The notes: generated from the letters alone by a model not told the origin. A stretch of DNA of 64,000 nucleotides from Paramecium pentaurelia (GCA_905183005.1 CAJJDO010000004.1:565764-629763), one strand, 5' to 3'. Counted from the stretch's first letter, positions 31,823-44,892 are shown. Numbers and translations: made by a program.

Positions 31823-33439
31823 ATGTCAAGACGTAGGCGTTGTGCTTTTGATTCTGATAATTTAGAAGAGTATATGCAGGTATATAAACATATAAAATCA
31901 GCTTGCCACTATTGGATAAAATTAGACTAATCTCTTTTACGATGACAAAAAATTAAAATGGATTAATGGATTAAAATAAGTAGATGATACAGAATACACA
32001 CCAAAATAAATAGAAGGATTTGAACATGGTCATAGTCAAAATGATTATATTGATACTTCTGAACTTCCACCTGATATTCATTTGAAATCTAGTGATGAAG
32101 TTATTACTCATCACATTATGATACTAGGAGATATCGATGAATGTTTAAAACAATCCCTAACTATGTTCTGTATGCAAAGTCGTAAAAATAGCAATGAAGA
32201 TTTTAATGAAGAATTGATATCTCCTTTGAAAAAGTAATTAAAACTACATAAGCCTTAGTAAATTATGTCTTGATTTAGCAATTAAAAGAATTCAAGAAAG
32301 GGATGCAGTTCATATGATAAAGTTTCTTATGCATGACACATCAATTTCTGATTATGCTCCAATTANATAAATAAATAAATAAATAAATAAATATATTCAT
32401 ATTCTTATTGAAGATATAACCAAAAATATTAATATCGGTTTCATAGTTTAAAATATCTGAGATTACAATTTTAACTTTCATATTATTTAATGTCATTAAA
32501 ATATTTCATTTTCAATAAAGAAGTTTTAATAAGATAATAGTCTTTTATAATAAAAGGGTATATCACTATATATACATAAGCTTTATTTTAATTTCATCTT
32601 CATTAATGATAGTTTTCACTTTATAATTTATATTATTTAAGTATTATAATTGTTATAATGTTTAATTCATAACTTGCCTGTTACGAATATTTGATATATT
32701 TAAATTGAAAAGAAAGATTTAGAGTATAAATTTCAAATGAATCCTTTCATAACTTATATAATATTTTATTAAAGTATTATAAATGAAAAAGAATTATAGA
32801 AAGTAATATGAGAACCAGTTAAAAATATAATTTATTTTCTAATTATTGATGAATTAACTTATAATAAATGATATTATATATTTTATTAATTTTTATATGT
32901 CAAGACGTAGGCGTTGTGCTTTTGATTCTGATAATTTAGAAGAGTATATGCAGGTATATAAACATATAAAATCAGCTTGCCACTATTGGATAAAATTAGA
33001 CTAATCTCTTTTACGATGACAAAAAATTAAAATGGATTAATGGATTAAAATAAGTAGATGATACAGAATACACACCAAAATAAATAGAAGGATTTGAACA
33101 TGGTCATAGTCAAAATGATTATATTGATACTTCTGAACTTCCACCTGATATTCATTTGAAATCTAGTGATGAAGTTATTACTCATCACATTATGATACTA
33201 GGAGATATCGATGAATGTTTAAAACAATCCCTAACTATGTTCTGTATGCAAAGTCGTAAAAATAGCAATGAAGATTTTAATGAAGAATTGATATCTCCTT
33301 TGAAAAAGTAATTAAAACTACATAAGCCTTAGTAAATTATGTCTTGATTTAGCAATTAAAAGAATTCAAGAAAGGGATGCAGTTCATATGATAAAGTTTC
33401 TTATGCATGACACATCAATTTCTGATTATGCTCCAATTA
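31293..33439 (+). repeat. 1,073-bp perfect direct duplication joined by one N
   Basis: Positions 31293-32365 and 32367-33439 read the same base for base, separated only by the single ambiguous base at 32366. The first copy is cut off mid-gene at the N, and the second restarts in the ATAA microsatellite. This is the pattern of two overlapping contigs placed end to end rather than merged. Confidence 0.9.
31823..32365 (+). pseudogene. Truncated first copy of the duplicated gene
   Basis: Identical to the 5' part of the gene at 32897 (starts MSRRRRCAFDSDNLEEYM) but ends at the N after ISDYAPI. It is probably an assembly copy, not a real second gene. Confidence 0.8.
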
Positions 33440-33743
33440 TCAATGGTATATTATAATTCTACTTTTAATGTAGTCTACTTTCTCTAAACTACAATTTATA
33501 TATTAGCATTTAATATTGATTAATAAGATTTCGATTCTTAAAAAGAGCAAGATATGATTTCTTATGTAAAGTAACGTGCTGTAAATGTAAAAAACATATA
33601 TACAGTATACTTTACTGAATAAGATATTTCTGATCAAAGACAAAATAAATATTTTTGTAATAGGTGGAATATTAGTGCTATTCTCTCTTAAGTATTTTAT
33701 AAAATTTTAATCTAAGATAATCGAATAAGTTATTATTTAATGA
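32897..33743 (+). CDS. Probable single-pass membrane protein of unknown family (248 aa)
   Basis: Starts MSRRRRCAFDSDNLEEYM. The middle is acidic and folded-looking (DIDECLKQSLTMFCMQSRKN, KRIQERDAVHMIKFLMHDTS). Four introns fit: 32954-32975 (ends CAG), 33308-33332, 33446-33473 and 33581-33605 (ends CAG). With the last removed, the C-terminus is a hydrophobic anchor (INIFVIGGILVLFSLKYFIK). Without it, a longer non-membrane tail reads to about 33813. The splice near 33446 is also uncertain. I do not recognise the family. Confidence 0.55.
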
Positions 33744-34619
33744 AACATATACTTTATATTAATTTTTATTCAAAATTATTCAGTATATTATGTTTAAATT
33801 TATGAACATTTATTTTATCTTTTAAATTAAAATTAAATAATCAATTATTATAGATAGAATAAATATAATAATTTATTAGTATCCTATTAAAATAATAAAT
33901 TAATATACAGTATTCATTAAATTCCATTTGTAATTAAAAAATATGGTAATCTCTTAAGTAGTGTGTACAACACCAATAAATTTTAAATATATGATTAATG
34001 CAAACCAAAATCACTGATCTAAAAATAAAATAAATTGATAAATATGAATGACAATTATATCTTAGACTATCTTGAAATGTATATATATAACTGCAGAATT
34101 ACCTGAATGACTATCTTTTAACATTACAAAATGAAATTTCTACTTGGATAGACATATAAAGAAATTTTCTAAAAAGATCAAAAAGACTACCGAAGTAAAA
34201 TTTATATTATAATATAAATATTTATGATATTGAGAATAATGATTATATGTGATGAGATAGGAAATTACTTGAATAATTATTTATTATTAATTGTTTGAAT
34301 TTCTAAATTTATTATATCTAATATTCACTTTTAACCTTTTTTTGATATAACATAAGATTAAATCTTAAAATATGATTTTAAAATAGTGTATATAAAAGAA
34401 TTTGCACTTTTAAAATTGAAATATTGTAATTTAAATACAATGATTATAATTTATATAATATTTAATTCTCCAATAACATAATTAAAAAATAAAGTGAATT
34501 ATAAGTGTATGTATGACATAGAAATTAATTAAAACTTATTTAGAGTCATATTATTTAGATATTACGTATTAAATTATGATGAAATGAAATGAAATTTTGA
34601 AATAAAAAATAATATAGAA
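33744..34619 (+). other. Mostly intergenic; coding-like exon at 34097-34252
   Basis: After a CAG at 34094-34096 the plus strand reads LNDYLLTLQNEISTWIDIQR and on to TGA 34250-34252, convincing as protein. The nearby ATG at 34044 (MNDNYILDYLE) is in the wrong phase for the available GT...AG pair, so I cannot build the gene. It is either a small gene with an undetected exon or a relic. The remainder is A+T-rich spacer. Confidence 0.3.
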
Positions 34620-35980
34620 ATGATGCTAAGAAATCTTTGGAGATCCCCTGTCTATTCTTTTTCATATTATGCTAACTTAGATCTTAGTTGTCCTTATCCA
34701 TCTTTCCAAGTAAATTAATATAAGTACAAATCATAGGCTAGAGACCTTACAACTACTCATACTATGCATTATATTACTAAACCTCCTTGTGATCCTAAAA
34801 TCATGACTTTTGGAGCTTTTCATACAGATCATTTATTGGAGATAGATTGGTCTGAAAAAATGGGGTAGATAATTGTATAAATTATTCATATAGATGGAGC
34901 CGACCCCAAATTGTTCCATTCAAAAGTTTTAGTATTCATCCATTTTCAGCTTGTTTACATTATGCAATTGAGTGTTTTGAAGGTGCCAAAGTAATTGAAT
35001 AAATAAATATTTTTAAAGGCTTATAGAGGACCTAATAATTCAATTAGAACATTTAGATTGAATTGTAATATGTATAGAATGAAACAATCTGCTAAGAGAT
35101 TATCTTTACCAGATTTTGATGGTACAGAATTAGAAAGATGCATTGAATAACTATTAAAAGTGGATAGAGATTGGATACCGGATAGACCTGGATTTAGTTG
35201 TTATATTAGACCAACATTGATGGCAACAGAAGAAGCATTGGGAGTTAGAGCATCAAGTAGAGCAAAATTATTTGTTGCATTATGTCCTGTTGGTCCTTAT
35301 TTCCCATCTGGTTTAAAACCTGTTAGAGTATTTTGTAATACATCAACAGTAAAAATATATTTCTAAAATTAGATTCGATCTGCTCCTGGAGGTGTAGGAG
35401 GATTCAAAGTAGCTGGTAATTATGCTCCAACAGTTTTACCTTTGAAAGAAGTCTAAAAAATTGGATTTCATTAAAATTTATGGATGTTGCCAGATGGTTT
35501 GGTATAAGAAATGGGAGTCTGCAATTTATTCTTTTTTTGGAAAAATAAATAAGGAGAAAAAGAATTAGTTACACCAATTCTAGATGGAACAATTCTACCT
35601 GGAATTTTGAGAGATTCAATTTTAGTATATTATATTGGTATATTATTATATAGACACTTACAAGAAGTATGGGAAAGTTTAAGGTTACAGAGAAGAAACT
35701 TTATATCTAGGAGGTTGTTGAAGCTATTGAGGAAGGGAGAGTATTATTATTATATATATGGTTTAGATGATTGAAATGTTTGGATCTGGTACAGCTGTTA
35801 GTATTTAACCTATTGAGGCTATTGGTTATAATGACAAAATATATGAAGTTCAATATGATCCTAAATTAAATGCAGGAGAACTTTCACATGAATTATTTGA
35901 TATTTTAACAAAAATTTAAGTAAGTTGATTATAAATATTAGACTGGTGGGGAAGAACATAAATGGGTTAGATAAATATGA
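34620..35980 (+). CDS. Branched-chain amino acid aminotransferase (391 aa)
   Basis: A class IV PLP enzyme that interconverts Val/Leu/Ile and their 2-keto acids. Landmarks: FHTDHLLEIDWSEKMGW, the ACLHYAIECFEGAKAYRG core, RLNCNMYRMKQSAKRLSLP, PDRPGFSCYIRPTLMAT, then SAPGGVGGFKVAGNYAPT, whose Lys is the PLP-binding residue. The N-terminus (MMLRNLWRSPVYSF) could be a mitochondrial presequence. Seven introns: 34710-34736, 34865-34893, 34991-35018, 35349-35372, 35625-35653, 35741-35766 and 35920-35941. The first is 27 nt, stop-free and in phase, so it might instead be coding (then 400 aa). Confidence 0.95.
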
Positions 35981-36072
35981 TTTAAATTGTTTTATGTTAT
36001 AATTTAATTATGACAATAATAATATAAATAAATAATCTTAATTATAACAAAAATCATATTTAAAAGAATATA

Positions 36073-37872
36073 TCATTCTAATTTTTTTAATTAATCTCTA
36101 ACTTAGCTGGCTTTTTTGGAGTTCATTTAAATTTATTGCTTTTAATAATTATTTGGTGAATACATAGATTAATTTGGGGATTATTAATTAAAGGCAATTT
36201 ATTGTAAAGCATTCAATTAAACAAATCTTTAAGTATCTTTTCTTGATTCAGGAGTATTTAAGATTGATATATCAAAGTCTGATGATTATTATTAAATGCA
36301 GGGAAAATTAAATATTTATTTTGATTGTATTTCATTAGATTTCTCATTCAACCAACTATCAGAGGTTGCTTTTACTGGATCATATTCTCTGGCACCCATA
36401 AATGGAGTTTATTAAATTAATTCATTTTTTTTAAGTTTTGACATTTTGAATCTCATATTATTTTGACAAAATTTCTTCATGTTTTCAAATGCACTATAAT
36501 TATCATTTGGTAATTCATCTAATGGTATATCATCCATACTATTAACTTATCTTTTATATAATCTTGATATAAAAGGATGAGATAAAGCTTCCAAAGATGA
36601 AATTCTATTTTTAGGATTAGGTTCTAATGTTTTATATAATAAATCTTAGGCATCTTGAGATATTTTTAAGCCTTAAAAATTGATTTAACAAACTCTATTC
36701 TTTTCTATCACATCATCTAAACTATTACCATAAAATGGGGCTTATCCAGTTAGTCTATCATTTTTAAACATTTTACAATATATATAGTATAATTCCTGCA
36801 CTAAAAACATCAACTTTTTCATTATATTTTTAATCATCTAGAATTTCAGGAGCAACATATCCAGGAGTACCACATCTTTTAATTAATAATTCACTTTCAG
36901 TATAAGATGCTAAACCAAAATCAGCTATTTTTAAATCGAAATTCTCTGATTTGTCCTTTAATAATATATTCTCTAATTTAATATCTCTATGCATAATATT
37001 CTTGATTGGATAGAAGTAATAATACTTTAGTATGTAGATACTCCAAAGCATCAAATATTTTGAACATAATTAATGCTATTTTTGATTCAAGAAAAAAAGG
37101 AGTCTCAAGTATAATATCAAATAATTCTCCTCCTTATAATAATTCCATAACTAAATAGATATAATCTTCACTTTCATAAATTTCATAGAGTTTTATAATA
37201 TTTGGATGATCACATGATCTCAATATATTAATTTCATTTATTAATCCTTACTAAAACAATATTATTATTAAAAATATACCCTTTAAGTATTCTTTTTATC
37301 AATCAATGCTGATTTTTGAAAAGTCTTTACTGCAAATTTGGATTTATTAATTATTTTATGGCCTAAAAATACCTTATTTATGAATTATATTACCTTTGCA
37401 AATGTACCCTTTCCTAATACTTTAATATTTGTGTATATGTCTTTATAATTGTTCATTATACAGGTTTTCTTGAATTATTCAATCCATTTTATCTGACTTT
37501 CTTAAGAACGAGCATTCAAAATTAACTTTCTATTTCCATTTATTAATATTATGGGATATTTATCTTTTTCATATTCAACCAATAATTTTAAGTCTAAATA
37601 GACATTAGTCAAGAATAGAGCAGCTGTTTCTTTTTGTTCTCTCCCATTCTAATAATAAATCTTTATTATAATTATACTTTATAGATATTCAATCTATCTG
37701 AAAACAACTTAAAAAATTTAGGATCAAAAGCATTTTACTTTTTGCTCTTAATAAATAATGTTCCCTCAAATAATCTAATATTTGAAATTGAACGTTTAAT
37801 AGAGTCAAGTTTTACCCATTAATTCTTATCATTCTAATTTGAAGAATCAAAAAATAATTATTCAATTTACAT
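36073..37872 (-). CDS. PH-domain CAMK-type protein kinase (557 aa)
   Basis: Residues about 25-135 read as a PH domain (EGTLFIKSKKQNAFDPKFFK, ending SQIKWIEQFKKT with the typical C-terminal Trp). The kinase follows: Gly loop GKGTFAKVFLG, catalytic Lys in FAVKTF, MELLQGGELFDII, HRDIKLENILL, DFGLAS, GTPGYVAPEIL. Then comes a tail of about 140 residues. A PH domain would recruit the kinase to phosphoinositides. Introns: 37649-37677, 37373-37393 (AAG), 37251-37279, 37001-37025 (AAG) and 36755-36776. ATG 37872 is needed to include the PH domain. Confidence 0.85.
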
Positions 37873-37927
37873 TAATATATAAAATATTTGTATTAAACAA
37901 CAGCTTGTCTATGTATTTATATAATTA

Positions 37928-39724
37928 TCAAATTCTCTCTCTTAATGATGAAATTAGCTTTGTACCATTAGTCATATTAGTTGTACATATGATTACTTCT
38001 TTATTAAATTATTTTCCCAAGAGACGCAAAGAAGCAATCTCTCCATAAGTTACACCACCAAGTATATATATAATTACAATAGCCTTTTTGCCAGGAATAT
38101 TCAATTTAATAGGTCTATCTGGTTCATATTGATAACCATTAATCAATTACATTTAAGTTTTAAATGGTTTCCACGATCCCTTATCAAATATCTTTTCAGT
38201 CAAACGAGCCCTAAATTATTAGAATCAAAAATTACAAAAGAGGACAGTGACCACTATAAGTATAAGCAGGATCTTTAGGATCTGTATCATCAGATCTAAT
38301 ATCTACATTCAATAACTTAAATTATTCCTACAATTTAAAGAAAAGCTATTTGGCATCAGATTTGAATAACATACCAGCTTTGGATAAATTGTTTAAGAAT
38401 GCAATAGTTTTAAATCCATATACATGAACAATCTCTCTCCTCATATAATCAAATGGTTTTTGTTTCAATCCTCCATCAACTAAAGATCTTAAGGTTAACA
38501 ACCTTACAACTTTATTTAAATCCATTTCTAATTGAATCATAGCTTCTATATAATCTAAAGTTCTTTCTGTTTTATCTCCATTAATTATTCCTTATTCTAA
38601 ACTTAATAATTTATAGAATGATATTGTTTTAATATTCTCTGCAATCTTTCCACTTATATTAAGATCTATATATATAAATATTATATAATACGTCTTGAAT
38701 TTGATTCCTATTCTAATTTAATCTTCTTTGCTTATTAAACAATCCTCTCATTCAATTAAGCTTATTTTTCTTTCTAAAATTCTGTCTTCTCTACTTCCTA
38801 TTGTTTTGCTTACTCATATAAATATTTGGCTAAAGATGCCACTTACAATCCTCTTACTTTATACATTAAAGGATCTTTCTCTGAATTCAATTACAATGTT
38901 TGATATTCCTCTCCTTCTTAACCTTCTTTTCCAAATACCTTTTTTTGTAAACTTACTAAATTTCCATTGATACCAAACTATTCATCTATCAATCCTTCAT
39001 AAACTAATTATGTTAACATTGGAGTTACTAAGTCAATACTTCTGTCATATATAATTAGAGATTCAACCTCTTAAGAGTCTTGATTTTAATCAGATTATGA
39101 GTTTTCTACTTTAATAATGTCATAAACCATTTTTGCACCATCACCTTTACAATATATATTAGGAATATTGCCCATAACAATTTGTATTCGATTAATACTA
39201 TCTGCAACATAATTATAAATTGATAAATCTTAATCAATCATCATATCTCTAAAAGCATCTGGCATTTCTAAACTTAATACATCTAAATCAAGTGGAATAA
39301 GATCAAATGAAAAATCCTTAATTTCTACACTACTTAAAACTCCTTCTTATTCCAATAATTCTTTAGCTAGAATTGTTCTTGAAGGCCAAAAGACTAATTT
39401 ATAAGTATTGTTAGGACCATTGGCAGCTTTGATCATTCTTGCAATTTTTCTTGTTACATCTAATTTAGGTGGAATAATGATAAAAATTTAAGTAATATCA
39501 TTTTCTATTTAATTTATATTCTCTATTGTTAAAGTCTTTTTGACTCCACTTTCTTATAGTAATTTATTTTCAATGCTTAATTTAAGTAATTGTAAGACTC
39601 TTTAACTCAAAATTAATTATTTATTTCCAGGCATAGTTTCCAATAATGCAATAATCTTATTCTTCAAGTAATCCTTATAAATTGTAATATCAAATTCATA
39701 TTATGGAATATTTGGATTTTACAT
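37928..39724 (-). CDS. VPS33: VPS33, SM-family protein of HOPS/CORVET (581 aa)
   Basis: A Sec1/Munc18-type protein closest to VPS33, which clasps SNAREs during fusion at endosomes and lysosomes. Landmarks: VFWPSRTILAKELLEQEGVL, SLIIYDRSIDLVTPMLTQLV, YEGLIDEQFGINGNLV, then VRLLTLRSLVDGGLKQKPFD, and the C-terminal IYILGGVTYGEIASLRLLGK. Length fits the family. Introns are at 38666-38691 and 38211-38235. It ends 55 nt from the start of the PH-kinase gene on the same strand. Confidence 0.9.
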
Positions 39725-39800
39725 TTTTATTAATAAAATATAAAATGTATTAGTGATATCATATATATGATAATAAATATAAAAGATATTTAAATCTATG

Positions 39801-40618
39801 TCATTTTTTCTATTTTTTTGATTAATTAACACTATTTGAACGTAAAGCAGGCATTTTATTTTTTGTATTGCTCTCTTTCATTTAATATTCTTCAATTGCC
39901 TAATTAATTTCACTTAGCTACTTAGGATTCCCTTTGCAGCTTTATCATTTCTTCATATTATTAATTCAAGTCATCCATCAATTTCTCATTAATCCCATAT
40001 CCCATAGATTTCATTGAGTCTTACATCTATGATATAGTTTTTTTCAAAATACACATACTCTAAAACTATTCATCTAAATCAATATCAGCTATCATTATAC
40101 ATTTTAAAAATCTTACTTTAAAATAACATTTTATTTAATTAACCAACTTCACTATCATCTTCAAAATTTAACATAACTTTTTTTTATTTATCCAATACTT
40201 TACTCTTCTATAATAAATCTTCAATACTACTATCACTATTACTATCATCTTAATCATTATTTGATTCTTCTGATTTTGCTTATTAATTATGAGTAATAAA
40301 CACAGTGTCTTTTTATGGTTATTTTTATTAAGTTGATTTCAAATCTTTAATCTTTTCTGTTTGACTATAATTTTTTAATGTATTTGCTCTTTTTGCTATA
40401 GAATCTATTTCATCATTAGAATTGTTAATTTTCTTATTAGATTTAACTTCATTAATTTATGCTTTTTTAGTATCAATTTTATTAATATCATCATATTCAT
40501 TAAGTTTATTAAATAAATTCTTTTCTAAATTACTTATTGCATTATTATTCTACTTTGGTGGTAATTATCTATTAGCTGATTATGCTGATGTAGGTTTATT
40601 AATACTTGGTAATTTCAT
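39801..40618 (-). CDS. Coiled-coil protein of unknown function (255 aa)
   Basis: Starts MKLPSINKPTSAQSANRQ. Low-complexity Ser/Asn/Lys/Gln in the first 150 residues with an acidic cluster (SNNDQDDSNSDSSIEDLL), then a helical second half (LMDDLNQQYEEMIKLQRE). Introns at 40089-40116 and 39900-39921; each removes a TGA or frame break. No family recognised. Its start lies 45 nt from the end of the next upstream gene on the same strand. Confidence 0.65.
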
Positions 40619-40663
40619 TTAATATATATTAATTGTTATAATTATTTATATTGATATATTGAT

Positions 40664-43583
40664 TCAAACTTTAAATGGTAAAAAACTCATAACTGGCAGA
40701 TTCAAATGAATTATAGAACTTAAATGTTTTTACTTACTCAAATCATCATCCTCATCTTTTGAACCTTCTTTTTTTTACATTTAATTATTTTTCTTTTTTC
40801 TTTTCATATGAGTTGAACAAATCTTGAAAGAAACTATATCAGTATATATATTTCCATCAACAATAATAGAAAATGGTTTCTTTGTTTATTCCTCAACATT
40901 AATTTTTGTAATTGATATATTAGTAAATAAAGATTTAAATGCATTTTAAATAGATTCTAAAATAATCTAAATTATTAATATACCTTAAGAATGCTTTTTA
41001 AATATATTTTTTTGTCTTAATCCACTATCAAATAATTTTGAATTCTCATATGTTATATATGATAACTCTAACCAATCAGTATGTGGCATAGGCATATTAC
41101 CTTCAAAAAAGTCTGTATAAACATTATTAATTTTGCAATTATGTAATTACACTTAAATCTTTTCAACCTTCTCTTCTTTATTTGGACTATTAATAATATT
41201 ACCTAACATATCAGTTTATTCTGTAATCATTTAGATATTTAAATATTAAAATTTGCATAAATTTTTTTCTTTAAAATCATAAAATGATAATTTCTATAAC
41301 TTTTCATCTTTTGATCTTTCCTTTTGTAATTCAAATTCAGCTATTGCACCAAACATTACATATGAACAAAAATACAATGTACTCTTCAATACTTCATCAG
41401 ATTTACTTTTAGGATTTAAACCAGACTTCTACTCTGCCATTGCAATACCTCCATAACTTAATTTCTTTTAATAAATTGTTAATTTATAAACTCTCACATT
41501 ATATGCTCTATTCCCTTCTCTTAAATATGTATTCAAACACCATGCTTTTTATTCTAAAGGCAATTAACCTTACACTTTATTCACTTCTTAAACATATTTA
41601 TTATTATCCTCTTTTATAGACTCTAATTTTGGTATCAGAATATCTTCCATAAAAGGTAAATAAAGATATCTTTAATACCAAGGATCCTTTACAGCTAAAA
41701 ATTAAGCCAATGCACAATCTTTAGTTGGTACAATAAAGACTCTAATATCTAAAGTTCTTAATAATAAAGGATTCTTTTAATATATTTCACCTAATAACAT
41801 ACAGACTTCAAATATTTCTGCATCTGATCCTACAACTAACAATCTTAATGGTTCTGTATGTAAAGGCATATAATTATCATAAGCTCTTTAAACAAAATCT
41901 TTGATTAATTGATTTGGAATCATAAATTATCCCTATTCAAATTTAAGAAAGGATTGCTTAGGTGCAGTAAATGTAAAACTTTTTTGAATAACATTATGAA
42001 AATAAAACAAAGGAAAATCTGGTATGGATAACTAAATTATGTTTAAATAATTTACTTGATTACTCATTACTGCTTAAACTTCTTTTTAAACATTATTTGG
42101 TTCTTAAGTATGTTTCATTAATTCTTTAGTTATCTCATCAAATGCATTTTCATATATCAATTCAATATCTGCAATAGAATCCAAATTATCACATTTCTCA
42201 ACAATGGTCAATAATTTACAATATAAATTAAATATATCTACTTCTTTGAATGCTGATAATTAGGGACTCTTCCCTTACTTAATTAATTAATGAAAATGAT
42301 ACATTTTTCTTTTGTTATAATTACAATATTTATGCACAAATATAACATCGTAAACTATTTGGAGTATATAATTGGGCATAATTTTAATTCTTATTTCTTA
42401 AAACGAATTGTGCATATTATAATACATTATTTGCATTATTTTATCTATTCTCATAAAATACATAGACTGATAAAATTTATTATTCTTATTTCTATTATGC
42501 TAATCCAGATATAGGAATTTATTATTCTTAAACACTTTAAAATTAAATATCTTAAGATTAATCATCATCAAAAAAATCAATTTATGGAATTTCTTCTCTA
42601 ATTTTCATTCTAAATGCATTTCCCCTTGATTTTTATTCTTAATACAATATCTAAACTAATTCATTAGCCATCACTCCTACTGGAAATGGCCATCTTCTAA
42701 ATATTTCTATTTAATTAAGTAAAGATTTTAAGAGATCTACTATTTCACAACCATAAAATGTAATTAATTATTTTGTCATATGTAATAAAGATAATGCTGA
42801 CTTTTCTGCTTATTCTGGAAAATCTTATGCTATAAATGGTATCATTTTAAAGTATTTTAAAAGAGAATCATAAAATACTCTACTTTATGAATTTTTATAT
42901 TTAGTTCTTATTTATTTGATTAAATATTCATAACAAAACATAAATTCTCCAGTTTCTTATAAATCAAATCTCTCATCCAATAATAAATTATAAAATGAAT
43001 CATTTTTAACTCTCACTGTTTTACCATATTATTCAACTAATTAATAATGTTATTTTAATGAATCATACATAAGTTCTATATTTTCAGGTTTAGCAACTTT
43101 AAATAAATCTGGCATAAATGCTATAGCACCAATTAAGAATCCTGTAAAATTGTTATCTTCTAATTATTAAGATTCAAAAATGAAATGTAAATTACAAACT
43201 ATTGATATAGAATATGGGTTCATTAATTATTATTTTTTATGAGCATTAACAATATGATGATCCCAATTTTACTTGACTTCTTTATAATCTCTTTATTTTT
43301 TAACATTTTCAACATTTTTAAACATACTAATTGTTAATAATGTAGCTAATAAACTTTCTAGACTATATGGTTCCTTTTTTCTTTTGTATTCAGTTTAATC
43401 AATAATTTTTAATAATTCAAGAACATATATAGAAGCATTGTCTTAGCCTTCATTAAGTAATTCCCAAAAAGTCTAATATTCATGAGCTTTAATTTCTATT
43501 TTATTAACAAGAATATTAGTAGTCAATATGATCTTTTTAGTCAAGTCTTAAAAAGATTATTTAGTATTATTATTTGGAATCAT
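40664..43583 (-). CDS. Large protein resembling PI3K p101/p84 adaptor (964 aa)
   Basis: One 25-nt intron (42278-42302, ends AAG). The N-terminal 400 residues look like helical repeats. The region about 570-720 resembles the conserved part of the class IB PI3K adaptor (p101/PIK3R5): PLRLLVVGSDAEIFEVCMLL, then IRVFIVPTKDCALAQFLAVK ending in DPWYQRY, and later AYNVRVYKLTIYQKKLSYGG. The C-terminus ends with a Lys-rich loop. If correct, it would link a PI3-kinase to receptors or Gbeta-gamma. The assignment rests on recalled motifs and needs a profile search. The end is ambiguous: a 19-nt GTA...AAG pair could shorten the tail. Confidence 0.55.
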
Positions 43584-43665
43584 AAAATATTTAAAACAAT
43601 ATATTTATTTATTATATTAAATAAATAAGAATTAATAAAAATCAAACAATAAAAGATAATTAAGA

Positions 43666-44673
43666 TCAACTTTATTATTTGTTAGAATTATGAGTACCTC
43701 GATTAGTCGAAAATCTACCTGGCATTTCAATAGATTATGTCATAGTAATCCCAACATTATGATTATTATTAGTTTTACTAACATTTATTTCTTTAACTTA
43801 TGTAGTTTATCTCTTTTTCATAGCTTCTAAAGATGTTTCAGCCATTATTAATTTTTCACTTAATTCTGAAGCTTCTTCATTTTTTTCTTTGAATTTCTTT
43901 CTCCAAACATCTACCTCACCTTATAAAGATATTAAAGTAGTTTCAACTCGACTATAATTCTCTTAAATTACTTAAAGTTCTTATATTTAATCATTAAGTT
44001 GATCAATAATATCATCTTTTTCATTTAAGATAGATCTTAATTTTAAGATTTCTTGATCTTTATCTTTAATATTTATTTATAAATCTTTATTTTCTTCCTC
44101 TAATTATGAAATTTATTTTTTCAATTATCGTAATTCTTCATTAAATCCATTTTAATTTGATTATTATCTCTATAATTCATTATATCTGTCTTTCCAATTT
44201 TATAATTCTTCTTTAAGTTATTTTAATTCAATTCTTAATTTTTCTTCTAAATTTCTTAAATTTTAATTGATTCTTTCTAATTCATTAAGTTTTGTAGTAT
44301 TTTCAATAGGTATAGATTATTCAATATAACCACTAATTTTTATTCTTTGATTCTCAACTTATAATTAATAGATCTTCAACTCTAATTGTTAGATTTTAAA
44401 TTTATATTTATATTCCATTTCTTCAACATTAACAACTTAAATAGGTCTTTCAAAATGATGTACTTCATGTATTTCTTGAGGTTTTTGAACTCTTTCAGTT
44501 GATAACTAAACTACACGAATAGGTGAGACAGAAGAGGAATGATTAGGTATAACATTTATTGATGATCTATTAGGTGTAGTTGAGGTTCTTCTATCATTAG
44601 AAGGTGTACTATAATGTAATAATTATATACATTGTAATATGAGTTGATTAATTTTATAACTTTTAGACTGCAT
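43666..44673 (-). CDS. Coiled-coil protein (335 aa)
   Basis: Intronless. About 80 N-terminal residues are Ser/Thr/Pro/Arg-rich (STPSNDRRTSTTPNRSS), followed by a short aromatic linker (HHFERPIQVVNVEEMEYKYK). Then comes a long parallel-type coiled coil (residues 105-285) and a basic Asn/Thr-rich tail. It probably belongs to cortex or cytoskeleton, but no family is recognised. Divergent from SPT6, 219 nt apart. Confidence 0.75.
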
Positions 44674-44892
44674 AGTTAGTTATATATTTGTTGGATTGAA
44701 TAATGGAATTTTAGGTTTATTTGTTAAGAGGAGAGAGTGTCTAAGGATTTTGTGGGATATAGGAGCTCCCTTTAGATCTAAGAAGCTGTTACGTCCTTTC
44801 GTTTTACATAATAAAATTTATTAATATGGCTGTAAAAGTTTAGTAATATAAAATGAAGCAGCATTTTTTAAAAACATTAAATTTAATAAAGT

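Noticed and set aside
31823..32365. A genuine tandem gene duplication
   Set aside because: The copies are perfect and joined by an N in the middle of an exon, which fits a contig join much better than biology.
34710..34736. First BCAT intron as certain
   Set aside because: It is 27 nt, in phase and free of TGA, so it could be nine coding codons. I kept it as an intron but do not rely on it.
40674..40741. A 19-nt GTA...AAG intron at the end of the p101-like gene
   Set aside because: It would only shorten the tail; the unspliced frame reaches TGA cleanly, so there is no need for it.
42290..42514. Plus-strand open frames inside the p101-like and VPS33 genes
   Set aside because: They are antisense shadows of well-supported minus-strand exons.
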